The notes under the pieces are model-generated. The model had not been told where the DNA came from and ran no database searches. It saw only the letters and a list, made by a program, of their open reading frames with translations. 64,000 bases of DNA. Origin: Jaapia argillacea MUCL 33604 (Eukaryota > Basidiomycota > Agaricomycetes > Jaapiales > Jaapiaceae). Location: the NCBI GenBank assembly GCA_000697665.1, contig KL197724.1, positions 59,078 to 123,077 of the forward strand. The letters run 5' to 3'. The stretch's first letter is position 1. Every line of letters starts with the position of its first letter. Positions 34,201 to 45,084 of the stretch are shown here, piece after piece. A program made the translations under genes and the position numbers.

Positions 34201-35343
34201 CCACTCTCTCTCAAAACCTGGGATGAGAAGGTTACTGACGGTAAAACCCGCCAAGCCTGCTTTCGGCTTTGAGCCACGACCGACGGCTCCTTCGTCGCGG
34301 ATTTCGCCACCTGAACCAGTAGCTGCACCGGGATAGGGTGAAACAGCTGTTGGATGATTATGTGTTTCAACTTTACAAAGGATAGGAGCGTCCTCGGGGT
34401 GTGCTTGGTAGAGACGTTTGATGTCGGGATTCGGAGCGTTCTGAGATGCAGGTGCGACGCCAAATCGCTGTGACTGAAGGTGGCCCTGGAACACAGCGGC
34501 GTTGTCGGAGTAAGCGGAAAGTGTGTGGAATCCGTCGATATGCTTCTCCGTGTTTCTAATCATCTCGAATAGCGAATGCGGCTGGGCAACTGAGTCGATG
34601 GTCCAAGATGCATTGAAGATTTTGTGCCTACAGTGTTCAGAGTTGACTTGTGCGAACATGAAGAGCTCGGCGTCGGTAGGATTGCGGTGTGAGGCGAGAA
34701 ACGCTTTGAGCAGGTAATTGATTTCATCTGGAGCTAGGGCGAGTCCTAATTCCTTGTTAGCTGTGACGAGTTTCTCGCGAGCTTCATGTTCGGGTAGATC
34801 CTTGAGCTCGATGGTGCGAAGGGGTGAAGGCGAGTGATGGAAGAAGATGACAGCTGCTTCCGGTGGAGTGAACTGAACAGTTTGAGTCATTCGGTCGTGA
34901 ATGAGGTGGGAGAATGCCGATAGCTCCGATTTCGTGATGGCGGAGCTGTCTGATGTTTTGAAGGTGAATGCGATCCCTCGCTCGAGGCGAGCGACATGGT
35001 ATTCCAGGTTGCAAAGTGCAGCAATGTCTGTGGCCTTGCTCGACCACGGAGAGACAGATCCTGGTCGAGGTAAGACGTAAACGACGTTAACCTGGCTCTG
35101 TAACGCCTTCTCTGTGCCAGGTAGTTTAATGTCGTCTCCATAGTCGAGCAGTCGATCGAGCGTCTTTCTAGCCAAAGAATCCCTGGTTGCTAAATCCACC
35201 TGGGCAGATGACGACACACAGTCTACGAGGTGGATGTAGATGGCATCCAGAGAGATAATGGTGGGGTGAATCTTTTGAACGGCATTTAGCAAGCCTTCCC
35301 GCTTAGACTGCGAGAGCGACGACAATCCATGAAGCAAGAGCAT
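31228..35343 (-). CDS. ADE6: phosphoribosylformylglycinamidine synthase (FGAM synthase)
   Basis: Intronless 1371-aa frame, matching the usual length of large-type FGAR amidotransferases (about 1300-1360). Catalyses step 4 of de novo purine synthesis: FGAR + glutamine + ATP to FGAM. The N-terminal domain is followed by the linker signature MFAQVNSEHCRHKIFNASW (about 230-250), the PurM-like ATP-binding halves (GAATGSGGEIRDEG; SIHDVGAGGLSNALPELV) and a class I glutaminase domain from about residue 1085: FSYGDVLGAGKGWANSVL, the Cys nucleophile in AVCNGCQFLS (about 1205) and the His/Glu pair in MPHPER (about 1331). All three triad residues are present. A GT..AG intron just 5' of the ATG (about 35396-35346) probably lies in the leader. 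Confidence 0.97.
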   Translation of the reverse strand: MLLLHGLSSLSQSKREGLLNAVQKIHPTIISLDAIYIHLVDCVSSSAQVDLATRDSLARKTLDRLLDYGDDIKLPGTEKALQSQVNVVYVLPRPGSVSPWSSKATDIAALCNLEYHVARLERGIAFTFKTSDSSAITKSELSAFSHLIHDRMTQTVQFTPPEAAVIFFHHSPSPLRTIELKDLPEHEAREKLVTANKELGLALAPDEINYLLKAFLASHRNPTDAELFMFAQVNSEHCRHKIFNASWTIDSVAQPHSLFEMIRNTEKHIDGFHTLSAYSDNAAVFQGHLQSQRFGVAPASQNAPNPDIKRLYQAHPEDAPILCKVETHNHPTAVSPYPGAATGSGGEIRDEGAVGRGSKPKAGLAGFTVSNLLIPGFEREWEVDVGRPAHVASAMEIMIEGPLGASAFNNEFGRPGLTGYLRTYCESVPGHNGAQEVRGFHKPIMLAGGYGTVRPAFTLKTKIPVGAKLVVLGGPGLLIGLGGGAASSQKSGEASADLDFASVQRENAEMQRRCQQVIDTCINMGEEENPIMSIHDVGAGGLSNALPELVHDSGLGAEIEIRAVPVADSAMSPMEIWCNESQERYVLAISHQEDEQELFKSICERERCPFGIVGTATVDPLLLVSDSLMGEDVVRLDMEMLFGKPPKMQRSDKTYEKTLIPFDISLSQYLSTPTLEERLATAVDRVLHLPTVASKSFLITIGDRTITGLVTRDQMVGPFQVPVADCAVTRATYGFDVDTGEAMAIGERPPLALINPAASAKMAVGEALTNLAASYIGTAQGVNILSKVKLSANWMCAAGKEGEGKALYEAVKAIGLDLCPALGVGIPVGKDSMSMAMKWKDPTTGQAREVSSPVSVVITAFAAVQDVSQTWTPQLRRSSDPDLKGEDTVLVLLDLAGGKQRLGGSALGQVFNQLGDAFPNVDDPSILKAFFNGCQLVRESHPGLVLAYHDRSDGGLFTTIAEMCFAGRVGAEINIDTLQIHDDIDPISALFNEELGAVVQIRKDDIVKLATVFVHAGLPSPAIHIIGRVNPDDKEQNITIIHKSSPIFVGRRSDLQQAWAETSYQMQSVRDNPEGAKEEFGLISEESFKGLFYDLTFTHQPSRSLFRRPKVAILREQGVNGHVEMAWAFTAAGFDAVDVHMSDILNGEVTLSDFRGIAACGGFSYGDVLGAGKGWANSVLLHDRTRKEFSEFFARDNTFTLAVCNGCQFLSCLKEILPGAEDWPSFKPNRSERFEGRVCMVEIVDGEVTRSSVFLRDMAGSKLPVAVAHGEGRASFVGDRRTSLESKGLVALRYVDSRGEPTEVYPLNPNGSPGGITGVQTADGRVFALMPHPERVTTLESNSWYPPGLKETWKGSGPWFRLFQNARQWCG

Positions 35344-35946
35344 GTCTGCAATAAAAGTCTGACATGGCTCTAGTGCACAGGGTGGATGTCATGTACCTGT
35401 AGCTGGAGAGAAGGGTCACAAGACAGGAGACTTGTAACGACCGAAGAGGTCAGGAAACTTCGCAAGAGGCAACATCGAGTAAACGTACCTTATACACCCT
35501 GCGACGCGAAATACGGAGACTTCGAGGGGGAGATTTGAGTGATTCATCTTTCAGAAATTTGTGGACGAGATTTGGACGTGATCGCCATCGATCAGACAGG
35601 GGCTATTTTTCTTGTTTTATCGACGCGTTTCACTTCCGTGACTTCGCCGGTTCACCACAAGTACGTTATGGCAGAGCCGTGTCTCATCAGGCTCTTTGTT
35701 CTGGTCGCTTGTATAAATATTCTGCGCTCGTCGCTGGTGCTTTCTTCTGCGAGCGCAGTCGTTTCCATTTGAACACCGTCGTCGACCACCGCAGGAAATG
35801 ACGCAGGAACAACATCACGAGGCCTATCGCCATTACAAAGATGGGAGCTTCAAAGGCGAGTCGCGTTCAACATATCTCTAGCCAGTCATTCATCAGCTAG
35901 CGTCTTCTCCTTTCTCCAATTCCCCCATCCTGAGGAACAGAGCGTA
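35344..35946. other. intergenic, ADE6 promoter region
   Basis: About 600 bp. Contains the likely 5'-leader intron of ADE6. Small frames at 35535-35801 have no features I can support. Confidence 0.45.
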
Positions 35947-37307
35947 ATGTCCGCAGCTCCCAGACTACCAGTAGAGTTGCTCCGCGACGTCTTCGAACTC
36001 GCACTTCCGCCCGAATGCATCACCGATCCATGTTGGAACGTTGCTCCAGCATCCTCTTGGTCAACCGCATCGCGAGACAAGCAATCGTTTGTCCTTGTCT
36101 GCAAGAACTGGATGGGCGTCGGGACGGAGATTCTCTACGAACACGTCGCCATTCGCCGTCCCACGCAGCTGCCATTGTTTGTCTGCACCTTGGAGTCATC
36201 AGCTTCGGATCTCGGGTGCCTAATCAAGACCTTCACCCTCTGTTGCTTCATTTCGCATCGTTGGAAGACTGTGTTCTTTGATAATCTCGTGACTTTGTCT
36301 TCCCGTTGTCTTCGAGTCAAACGGTTCATCCTATCCCCTCATTGGGATCCCCCCAACCCCAATGCTGTTGTGGACTCCCTTTTTTCCGGCATTTCCTTGG
36401 CTTTAATCACACATCTGGAAATAAACACCGACATGCTCCCGTACACCGTTGAGAACATTCTGGATCATTGCTCCAGATTACAATCGTTATCACTAGCGAT
36501 CCCAACCGAGGCGATCTCCCCAAAATCCATTCGTCTTCCTTAATTGGAAAAGTTCGATTTGCTCGGTTCCAGAGAAGGCTTGAGAGCATTGGCGGGATGG
36601 GTGATGCCATGCTTAACAAGTCTCATCATTTCTGGCTATTGGAGGGTCAGCAACCTCGTGTTGAAGGCCTTCCTCCGGTTGCACTGCGCGCGCCTCAAAT
36701 TTCTTCATTTTATGGATTCGAAGTGCGGTCTGATGCGTGTCCATGACAGTTCTTTCATTTCGAACATTTCGCCATGCCCGTGACTGGATATTTCAGGTGG
36801 CCCACAAGCCATCCCTTTCTAATGTGGGTCGACGTATGGGCAAACCGGACCAGTCATATTCGTCGTGATGGTACGCCTAGGCAATCCATGGAACTGTCGC
36901 GGTCCTGCATTCAAAAACTTTCGCCGTTTGGACCGTCCCCTCCGCAGCTTACGGGACCTCCCCCAAGTCTTGCCACCACATTCAGTAATCGAGGGGGACT
37001 GCGTGAAGCACGACTTCGTTGGCCTCGTCGTCATGCAGACCAAGATCGCCTCAAGCGGTATGAAAATGGACTGGGAATTTACCGCTACGAAGATGAAGGA
37101 ATCAGTCCCAGATCCGACTCCCACTCTTCCACGTGCTCAACCTGCAGCGACTGCAGCGAAGATGAACTATGGGAAGACGAATTCGGAGTTGGGGATGAAA
37201 GTGGAGAGGAAATGGATGAAGGTACCATTTTGCAGATTGGGGAGGAGATCATGCAAAGGGAAGCGGATTCTGAGGAGGAGATCCGGTTCGCCCTGGCTTT
37301 GAGGTAG
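35947..37307 (+). pseudogene. F-box-like family C copy 1 (C1), nonsense plus frameshifts
   Basis: Recognised by comparison with C3 and C5: LPVELLRDVFELALPPEC, FVLVCKNWMGVGTEILYEHV and AIRRPTQLPLFVCTL are family C. At 36541 a TAA replaces the Gln codon of the family motif LPQLE. The frame then continues to about 36750, shifts (36774-36870 resumes with WPTSHPFLMWVDVW), shifts again to RGPAFKNFRRLDRPLRSLRD (about 36900-37040), and shifts once more into the acidic tail DCSEDELWEDEFGVGDESGE. One stop and about three frameshifts make it a clear pseudogene. No short first exon was found. Confidence 0.82.
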
Positions 37308-37587
37308 AGAACGCATGACCTCTTCCATACCCAGTTCACACCTTTCCGCTATTTCTTGTTCATGTCTTTGGATGCCGAGCGAGATCATGTCCCTTGTAGC
37401 GTGTCTAGAATCTGAATCCCTTCCCCCGCCTCCCAGTTGAATATTGAATCGTAACGCTTGCGCAACTACACATTGGCAAACCGATAGAACAACTCACAAT
37501 ATGTCATGTAAAGTTGATGCAGTACGTTCACATTCAGTACAGTCGGATTCAAAGCAAGACCTAATCGAAAAGTTTGGCAAATCTGCA
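37308..37587. other. spacer between convergent C1 and C2
   Basis: About 280 bp, no feature seen. Confidence 0.4.
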
Positions 37588-39091
37588 TCAATTCGCTCTG
37601 TCGATCTCGTCTACGGCTTCAGCCCAATCCACGGCTTCTCCCTCCCAGAGATAACTACTACCACTGCTGTGGCAACTATCAGGTGAAGGCGGTGTTTCGA
37701 GATCGTCATCCGGGTCAAAGAGGTCATAAAAGTCCGTTTCATCGGGTGGGCTGCTTCCCTCGTAACGAGAATCGGTATCAGAATCAACTTCGAACTCGTA
37801 ACGTTGACCAGGTACATTGCGCATCAAACAACTCTTTGTCTGAACCACTGTGAGACCCACTAAGTCGCACTTCCCAATACCGTCATTCGTCACAAGTCCC
37901 GGAGGTAAAATCCGAGGGAGATCCCTGACGTGGCTGAGCGAAGTGTCTAGAAACCGCACCTGCCTCAGAGCAGGCAAACATTCTGCTTGCAGGATCTTTA
38001 AGGTTTCCTCAGCTCGGCGACAGAAAGTCGGTTCCCAAGGTTCCCACAGATCCAACCACTTCAAGGTAGGATGCTGAGTGGGCCAAAAACCTGAACACGG
38101 CATAACAAGGTGCTCCAGCTGTGGACAACTGGTACTGAGGGTATCGTCGTCGAGGCGAAGGTCACTAGACGCTGGAAGTTGAAAGTGTAGGAATTTGAGA
38201 TAAGTGCCGTGGGCGGCGAGGAAGGGGTCCAAGGCTACCTGCTCGTAATTGGCGAGTGTAAGAGCCCTTAACCGGGGGATGGACCATGTCACCAAATTAC
38301 GCAATCCCACTGCTTTGGGAGACATCGAGGTGAGGTGTAGGGTTTCCAACTGGGGGAGACATATCGCTAGTGGAGGCACAACCGGGAGTGCGAGTTTCAA
38401 CGACTGGATGCCCAAGCAACTATTCAGCACTTGGTGGACAGTGACCGAAGCCAAAACATTGTTCACTTCCAAATGGGTGAGAGTGTCGAAATGGATCACA
38501 GAGGATAACGGTGATACCAGAACGGATGCGCATACCGATTCGGGGTCCCAGGACGGGCATAAGATTACGCGTCGAATGCGTGAACAGTAGGCGACCAATG
38601 TCGACAGATCACCGACGAAAGGTTGCCGCGCAGGGATGAAGAGATACAGTGCGAGGGTTTTAACTAAACCCCCCAAACCCGCATTCATTTGCAATGTACG
38701 GAGGAGCGACGATAGTTGTGCGCGGCGCCAAATCGGTACGTGCTCATATAGGAGTTCGGTTCCTACAGGCGTCCAACTCTTGCAAACCAGGACAAGCTGG
38801 CGCTTGTGTGACAAAACCGCCGACAAAGGAATTTCCTCGGTTCGGTGATTGACCCCTTCGTCAAGGTCGCAATCGAGGGGAAGCGCGAGCTGAAGAATAT
38901 CGCGGATTAGCTCAGGAGGAAGTCGACAGACCGCAGGCTGATGTGGCTTTTGCTGAACGACAGAGATCTGCAAGGATATGTTCGTGGTGAGGGTTGGAAC
39001 AGATGAAATTTGTATCGTGCATGGGGCTCACCTGCAACGCGTGCATAGATTTCAGAACTGGGTTCGAACCTCCGAAGTCGTTCTCTGCCAT
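37588..39091 (-). CDS. F-box-like protein, family C copy 2 (C2)
   Basis: Two exons: a tiny first exon 39091-39032 (20 codons, MAENDFGGSNPVLKSMHALQ) and 38967-37588, phase-0 intron of 64 nt, 479 aa. F-box-like region at about residues 32-95: VCRLPPELIRDILQLALPLD, then LVLVCKSWTPVGTELLYEHV. The middle is leucine-rich with regularly spaced hydrophobic strands (LPQLETLHLTSM, HGTYLKFLHFQL, CPQLEHLVMP). The last ~70 residues are acidic and Ser-rich (EVDSDTDSRYEGS, YLWEGEAVDWAEAVDEIDRA). The exon-1 assignment is supported by the same arrangement in C3-C6. Confidence 0.8.
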
Positions 39092-39309
39092 TGTCGACGT
39101 CAGTACCGAATATTGAGGTGACGATGTGTGGTTGGAGACGAACGCTGGGATAGGAGACTTAGGAGAGCCACGGTCCTCCACGTGGCCGACACTGCAAGTC
39201 TGCCAGAGCCAGTCATTGCCCTTAAATTTATCTCAACCACTGTCACGGTCATTCCCTCAATATCAGCTCTATCATCCCCAGCATCTCATATTCATCTTGG
39301 TGTCCGATT
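39092..39309. promoter_or_regulatory. bidirectional promoter of C2 and C3
   Basis: 218 bp between two divergent ATGs. The equivalent 263-bp gap lies between C5 and C6 in inverted orientation, and part of it (next to C3 and C5) is visibly similar, so this is a shared, duplicated bidirectional promoter. Confidence 0.5.
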
Positions 39310-40846
39310 ATGCCAGAGAACTGGCAATTTACAGAACCTGCGGATGTCGCGCAGGGTGTCAAATCGGTAATCATGGGTTGAACGCACCACGGTAACAGTC
39401 GTTAATTTGGGTTCTTAGGATTCTCTTGTCATCCCGTCGATCCCCACTCGTGCAGCATTTCGGTTGCCCTCAGAAGTACTTCGTGAAATCTTTCTACTAG
39501 CACTCCCGCCCGACTATGTCACCAGCCCGATGTTAGATTCGGTTTCCGCATCCTGGTGGCCAATCGCTTCGCGGGGCAAGCAAACCCTAGTCCTCATCTG
39601 CAAGAATTGGATGGCTGTCGGAACCGAACTGCTATATGAGCACATCGCGATCCGTCGACCGACTCAACTTCCATTACTCGTTCGCACCATGCAGTTGCAG
39701 AACGTAGATTTTGGGAGACTCGTCAAGACCTTCACACTCTGTTGTTTTATCCCAAGTAGTTGGCGGACCATGTTCACAAAGAACCTCGAGATCCTATTTT
39801 CTCGTTACTCGCAGATCCAACGCCTTGTCATCACCCCACTTTGGGAGACTCCATTCTCCGACATCGTCAGCCAGATTTTGTGTTCAAGTAGGATCAACCT
39901 AGCTTCCATCATCCACTTGGAAGCCAACGCGGATATGGTTCCAGTTATCCTTGATAGCGTGCTGGAGAGATGCTCCAGCCTACGGTCGTTGGTCCTCACA
40001 GTTCCCACAGAGGAGATGCCTCCACATCCGATCCATCTCCCTCAGCTGGAAACTTTGCGGCTCAGTTTCCTCTACTACCCAAAAGATGGGCAACTGACGA
40101 GTCTGATGCGTTGGTCGATGCCTCGCTTGACAAGTCTTACCATCTGCGATTACGGAGGGGCCACAGATGACTTATTGAAGGAGTTTCTGAAAGCGCACGG
40201 GAGAAATCTCAAGTTTCTCCACTTCTCCGATTTAGCGTATCGTCGGCCTCATATCGACAGTGGACCACTTATCTCCGAGTGTCCCAAGCTCGAGCACCTC
40301 GTCATGCCGATCGTTGGCGTTTGGCCAAAGCGTCATCGCTCCTTGATGTGGTTCGATGTATGGGCACCTTGTACGAGCGATTTCAGCCTTCGGAATGATG
40401 GCCCGGTTCAATTTATTGAACAGACGGCGTCGTTCCCTTCGTTCAAGAACTTTCGACTTTTGGATCGTGCCCTCATTTGCTTTCGAGATCTCCCTCGAAT
40501 CTTCTCCCCAGATGGACCGAAGGATGACGATTCCGCGGAATACGACCTCGTTGGCCTCACTGTCATTCAAACGAGGCATAGCCTGAGACGCGATGAAGTT
40601 GATCTCGGCTTCGACTCAGATACCGGATCGAGTTATAGAGGGAGCAGTATCTCGTCGAGGAGATCAGGTATCTACTATGATATCGATTCCTCGTCCGAAA
40701 GTACCGACTACAGTGATGGGGATAGTGAGTTGTGGGAGGACGACGTTCTATCTTTGGACGAGGTCGACGAAGAGCTTGACGAGGAGAGTTTTTTCCAAAT
40801 ACTAGAGGGGCTTTCCCAGGCAGAAACAAGCGACTCCGAGGATTAA
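39310..40846 (+). CDS. F-box-like protein, family C copy 3 (C3)
   Basis: Exon 1 39310-39366 (MPENWQFTEPADVAQGVKS), intron 39367-39418, exon 2 39419-40846; 494 aa. F-box-like segment: FRLPSEVLREIFLLALPPDY, then ASRGKQTLVLICKNWMAVGT and ELLYEHIAIRRPTQLPLLV. Leucine-rich middle (LPQLETLRLSF, CPKLEHLVMPIVGVWP) and a long acidic tail (SSSESTDYSDGDSELWEDDV, DEVDEELDEESFFQ). Exon 1 is shared with C5. The main frame has no ATG of its own near the F-box, which supports the spliced start. Confidence 0.82.
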
Positions 40847-41472
40847 ATATTGATGGTTGATAAAGGTGACGAGAGGCCGGTTTTGAATACGACCCAACGA
40901 CGTTGATTTCATGTAGTGTAAGTACTACACTATAATGGAACATACATCGAGTCAGAAAGCAGGTTGAATCTATGATGTTCAAGTTGATGGCGAACTTGCA
41001 CTGGCGGCCCTCCTTGGGACTCTCAATCGGCATACTGTTTCACCCCGGCATTCCTGATCGCTTCATTGGTCCACACGCTCCAACGCGATAGTGGGAGATG
41101 TCTCGCATACCTTCAAGGAGCGCAGCAGTACTCCGGTACGTGTGGTTCGCCACTCAGACTTATCAACGCTGGATCCACGACACAAGATGGATAGACAACA
41201 AAATCGAAGCTATGATACACTGTTACATCTCTGCGGTATACAACAGTAGTCTCGACAGTATATATAGAAGACAGACATATTTTGGAGTACGCTAGACTAC
41301 GATAAGAAACCATAATGTAAGTGTTGAGTATTGAGGCATCGTAAAACAAAAAAGAAACCTCTGCAATAGCCAATCATTACGTTCGACGGAGAGACCAGTA
41401 AGATAACCACCGGGAACACAGCAGCGAGATGTTCAACATCGAGACTGCGCATTAGTCGTTTCGGATGTTCGT
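40847..41472. other. intergenic between C3 and the DUF6593-like gene
   Basis: No supported gene; 3' regions of two convergent genes. Confidence 0.4.
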
Positions 41473-42221
41473 TCACAAATCGTAAGCCGCGATGTGTCGC
41501 ATGATGATGAGTGATGCGAGGAGTTCTATTCCAAAGAGAGAAACTTCTGGTCAGAACGAAGTGACATCGGGAAGAGGGAAACGAAGGACGTACCGACAGC
41601 GAGATGGGGATAGGACTCGTCGATGGTGAGCATGCATCCCGACGTGCCGCTATAATGGGGTTCTCCAGCAAGCTTCAGGTTGTAGCAGGCAACTAGGTAT
41701 CCGCTAGAGTTGAGGCACTGACATGGACGACGATGGGTGTTAAGCCATTGTCAGCCATGCAGGGATGCCCAGTACTCACGGCCCATTCATGATTGTCCCT
41801 ATTTTTGTACGTCCACCTATACTCTTGTCCATCCGATGCGGTGAACTTCCTCGCTTTCGAACTGAAAGAAGGGACAAAACGTCAGAATGAAGTACTCGAG
41901 ACGCAGTAGAGTTGTGGAGGAGACGCACTTGCCAAAGGCGGAGGTTTTGATCAAGTATTTCGCCATAGGGATATGGACGCCCGATCCGATCATGACGGTA
42001 CCGAGAGAGTTTCCAGGGCCGAAGTCGAGGACGGCGCCGGGTTTGTATTGGCCGCCGTGGCGAGGAACGGTGAGGTTGTAGACCATGTATGCAGAATGTT
42101 GAGTGTCACGGGCGGTACATCGGAAGGTCATGCGCATGCGGTCGTGGATGTCAACAAACTCAGAACCAGAGAGCGATCCTGTTTTGTCTTCGAGGAAGAA
42201 TGGAAGTCCGTAGTTCGTCAT
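41473..42221 (-). CDS. DUF6593-like protein
   Basis: Four exons: 42221-41929, 41861-41780, 41717-41594, 41525-41473, all GT..AG with consistent phases, 183 aa. The pattern of a beta-rich N-terminal half, then ARKFTASDGQEYRWTYKN, GYLVACYNLKLAGEP, SSGCMLTIDE-like (here TSGCMLTIDESYPHLAV) and a hydrophobic end ELLASLIIMRHIAAYDL resembles DUF6593 proteins, a family common in Agaricomycetes with no known function. Assignment is from memory of the family's look; a domain search would settle it. No signal peptide. Confidence 0.62.
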
Positions 42222-42944
42222 GGAATGGTCGTTACGGCGGCGAATAGTGGCTACTGAGGTGGGCGGATGGGAAGGAGGAAATGAAATCTGAATACGTGGA
42301 GGAGGGGGGAGATATAGGGAGAGGAAGAAAGGGAATTAGGGTTTAGGGAGAAAGGGAGGCAGCGGAAGGGATGGCACAAAGCATTGCAGATAATTTGGTG
42401 TCCATTTGTAGACTCAATAACCGAAAGGCACTGCATGCAGATAGCCTACACCATAGATAGCCACGATGCAAGCTGAGACTATCGTCATCGCCATCAGAGA
42501 TCCGAGAACACAATAGGTCAATGCAGATGCCAAAATGCGATTAGAGGGCGTCCCGAAAAGAACAGCAGAAACGTGTTTGCGTGTAGGCAAGAAGCAAAGC
42601 CCGGACTGCTGACCACGACCTTTAGTCTCCTTGGCTAGGGAAGATCGAAGGGGAAAGTACAAAGACGAGGCAAGTCGGGAGCGCCATGACCAGGTCGTGA
42701 GGTGGCGATTTTCATTTCGCGGATATAGATCCCACCAAAAAACGCGGGCGGTTTCGGGATGCCAGCAGATTGCAGTAGATTGGATTGCAATGGGTCGCAT
42801 CATGATCAGGATTTACCTTTAGAGGATCACAATTGCAGTTCATCGCTACCTATCGCTACGCGCGCCATGAGGAGGAGGTGAGGACCCGGCATCTCAAGAG
42901 TTACCGGACTGAGCATGGGCGCCTATGCGCTGGTACCTTTCTCT
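42222..42944. other. intergenic; one low-support minus-strand frame
   Basis: A 129-codon minus-strand frame (42803-42414) ends in a hydrophobic, membrane-like segment (ALTYCVLGSLMAMTIVSACI), but I see no family, partner exon or conserved neighbour. Not called as a gene. Confidence 0.3.
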
Positions 42945-44034
42945 GATCTCTACTATCAAAGAAAGGTAAAGGAGTCTTTCGACGACGATACCCATGCAAA
43001 GTCCGAACTGGTCCCGAACAGAAACCGTGGAGGACACTCTCGGAATCATACGCAAGGTCAACGTTAACATCTGAGCCCGGGATCGAGATAGCACCAATGG
43101 GGATTTGTCTTGGGAGCCTCCAGCGAGCGTGGACTGCTTCTAACCACACGCCAGCTGTCAGCCCATGTCTCCAGCATTTTCCAGGAAGAACCACCGAATA
43201 ACAGACAGAAGGCTGGACAACCGCCTCGTATCCTCGTGGCGACTGTCAAGGTCCGCCAATGCAGACCAAATGGTCCTTTGAGGTCACGGGAGAGTAAGCA
43301 CCGCATTCACGAACACGTACTCTTCTACAATTGCTCACTTCTCATTCTCCGACAGTCGCAGGATACGAGGCTAGAAGCATCAGCGCTCTGAGAGCATGCT
43401 GGGGCATTGGTGTTCTCTACGTACTTTTGTTCGGCGTCCCCCGACATATATTGGTATTGTGAAACGCTCCCCCAGCATTTCCTCTCTGGCACATCGACAA
43501 CGTGAGCTATCAACTCACGTTTCTGAAGAACTAATCTATACGGTTACATTGCCCTTCCTTGGGAACGGTCGCTGAGTTCCATCAAGTCGACCCCAGCAAG
43601 CGCCTGCTCGGTTTCCATTCATCGGAATGATCTAGTCGGCTGGAGCTTACCCTGAGGCCTACAGGTGTCACCCAACCAGCTCTGGGCACCTGCGTCACGA
43701 GCTCCTTCTCCCTCCTCCACACCCCTTCCAAGTCAAGTAATGTGCGAGACCATTGTGCGTTATATCCCGCGGAATTTATCCAAGCGAGGATGGAGGTCAA
43801 AGCTGAGTTGCACGATAGCCATCGGTACGTAAATCCCTCTCATACTTGGCCATCCCTTTGACCCAAAACGAAAGGGAATTTGCCTCTGGCATTGAATACA
43901 CCCGTACTACCTGCACTGCGTTAAGCAGCTGTCACGACAGGTATCTCTCTGACTTCGGCATGCGTCGGCACCGAAAACTCACCAACGACTCAGGGCGCAT
44001 CTTATCATTCGCACCAAGCATCGAAACCCACTAG
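42945..44034 (+). pseudogene. decayed multi-exon gene, probably a membrane protein
   Basis: Coding-like segments follow each other on the plus strand but in different frames: SESYARSTLTSEPGIEIAPM (about 43040-43100), PPRILVATVKVRQCRPNGPL (about 43220-43285), a GT..AG intron 43294-43355, then SISALRACWGIGVLYVLLFG with a membrane-like stretch, PLWHIDN, EELIYTVTLPFLG, VDPSKRLLGFHSS and LRPTGVTQPALGTCVTSSF, and a second intron 43825-43940. Stops at 43198, about 43458, about 43530 and 43627, and frame changes that no intron explains, indicate decay. A further open stretch without ATG runs to 44353. Family not identified. Confidence 0.42.
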
Positions 44035-45084
44035 CTCTCAAACGCCGTGGTCCACCGACGCCCACACAATTATCAATAAGGTTTCCTCCCCTACGCGGTC
44101 TATTGCCCCCTCCTCCTTTCCCTCCTCAAGTTACAAAGCCGTAACGTCAGGGGTTTCGTTCCAGTCCCCAGAACTCAATTCTCCCAAAATCACTGCGGAT
44201 CACGGTTGCATTGTGTTGCGCATCTGGGATGGTACCAAGAAAGGGAGTACCGCTGAGTTTAATCGAAAGAACTATGGGAGAGAAACCGGTCGGGATACGT
44301 TATCTGGACGTACGATCTTTGTGATAGATCACACTAGCTTCGTGAACCAATAGATGAAGACATGCGCCAGCTCACTCTCCCAAGGTTTCACAGGTTTTGC
44401 CATACGGCTTGGATTGACCATCGCCTCTCTGTCAGCAGCAATGACCAAACAGTTCTTGATCTTTATCAACGCCAGCATCAAGGCTCGGATGGTAATTCCA
44501 CTATTTGCCTCATCTGATGGCCGGACGACGTCGTGTTCAAGACTTGGACAAGGTTCTTGAGGCAGATACTTGACCGGCAATTGGGCGACCCTTCTGTGCA
44601 CACGATAATCGTAGACGTTCGTACTCCGTATATCCAATGGCGTGCAATGGCGACACTGGCCAATAAATAGCCAACGGTAAAATCCGACACGAAAGAACCA
44701 ACAGCAGTAGCCTGGAAAACACAGTGAGACCAAGATTCGAGAAACAGACATTGGACGGAGGGTTCCCCCGCACTGATTGGTCGTCGGACAGTGCCGACAA
44801 CACAGCGGAGACAACACGGTCTTGAGGAAAACCCAATAAACGAAGAACGGCATAGCCAATGAGTGATGAAGGAAAATCTCCGGAAGACTCACGACAGGCG
44901 ACAGAGAGGAGTCTTGCCAGAGTGTCGACATGGCCACAAGACCAATCACGCCCGAGACACCCAGCCTATGGGATGACGACGATAAAAACGAATCTGTTTG
45001 GTGAAACCATAATCTTAGGCAAAGAGCGAGTGAGGTACAAGGCCGTGTGCCGGGAAAGCAGGGACGAACAAACTATCCAAACGA
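44035..45084. other. no supported gene; coding-like minus-strand scraps
   Basis: A 206-codon minus-strand frame (44949-44329) and a neighbouring frame share plausible segments (SDFTVGYLLASVAIARHWIY; VYDYRVHRRVAQLPVKYLPQ) that cannot be joined by an intron. This may be another decayed gene. Left uncalled. Confidence 0.3.

Larger units (their letters stand above)
37588..40846 (+). repeat. inverted segmental duplication, copy 1 (C2/C3)
   Basis: Head-to-head pair C2(-)/C3(+). Reappears in inverted order at 57549-61004 as C5(-)/C6(+): C2 pairs with C6, C3 with C5, including tiny first exons and part of the shared promoter. Confidence 0.8.

Noticed and set aside
44329-44949. 206-codon minus-strand frame
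   Set aside because: Coding-like pieces fall in two frames that cannot be joined by an intron; no family recognised, so not called as a gene.
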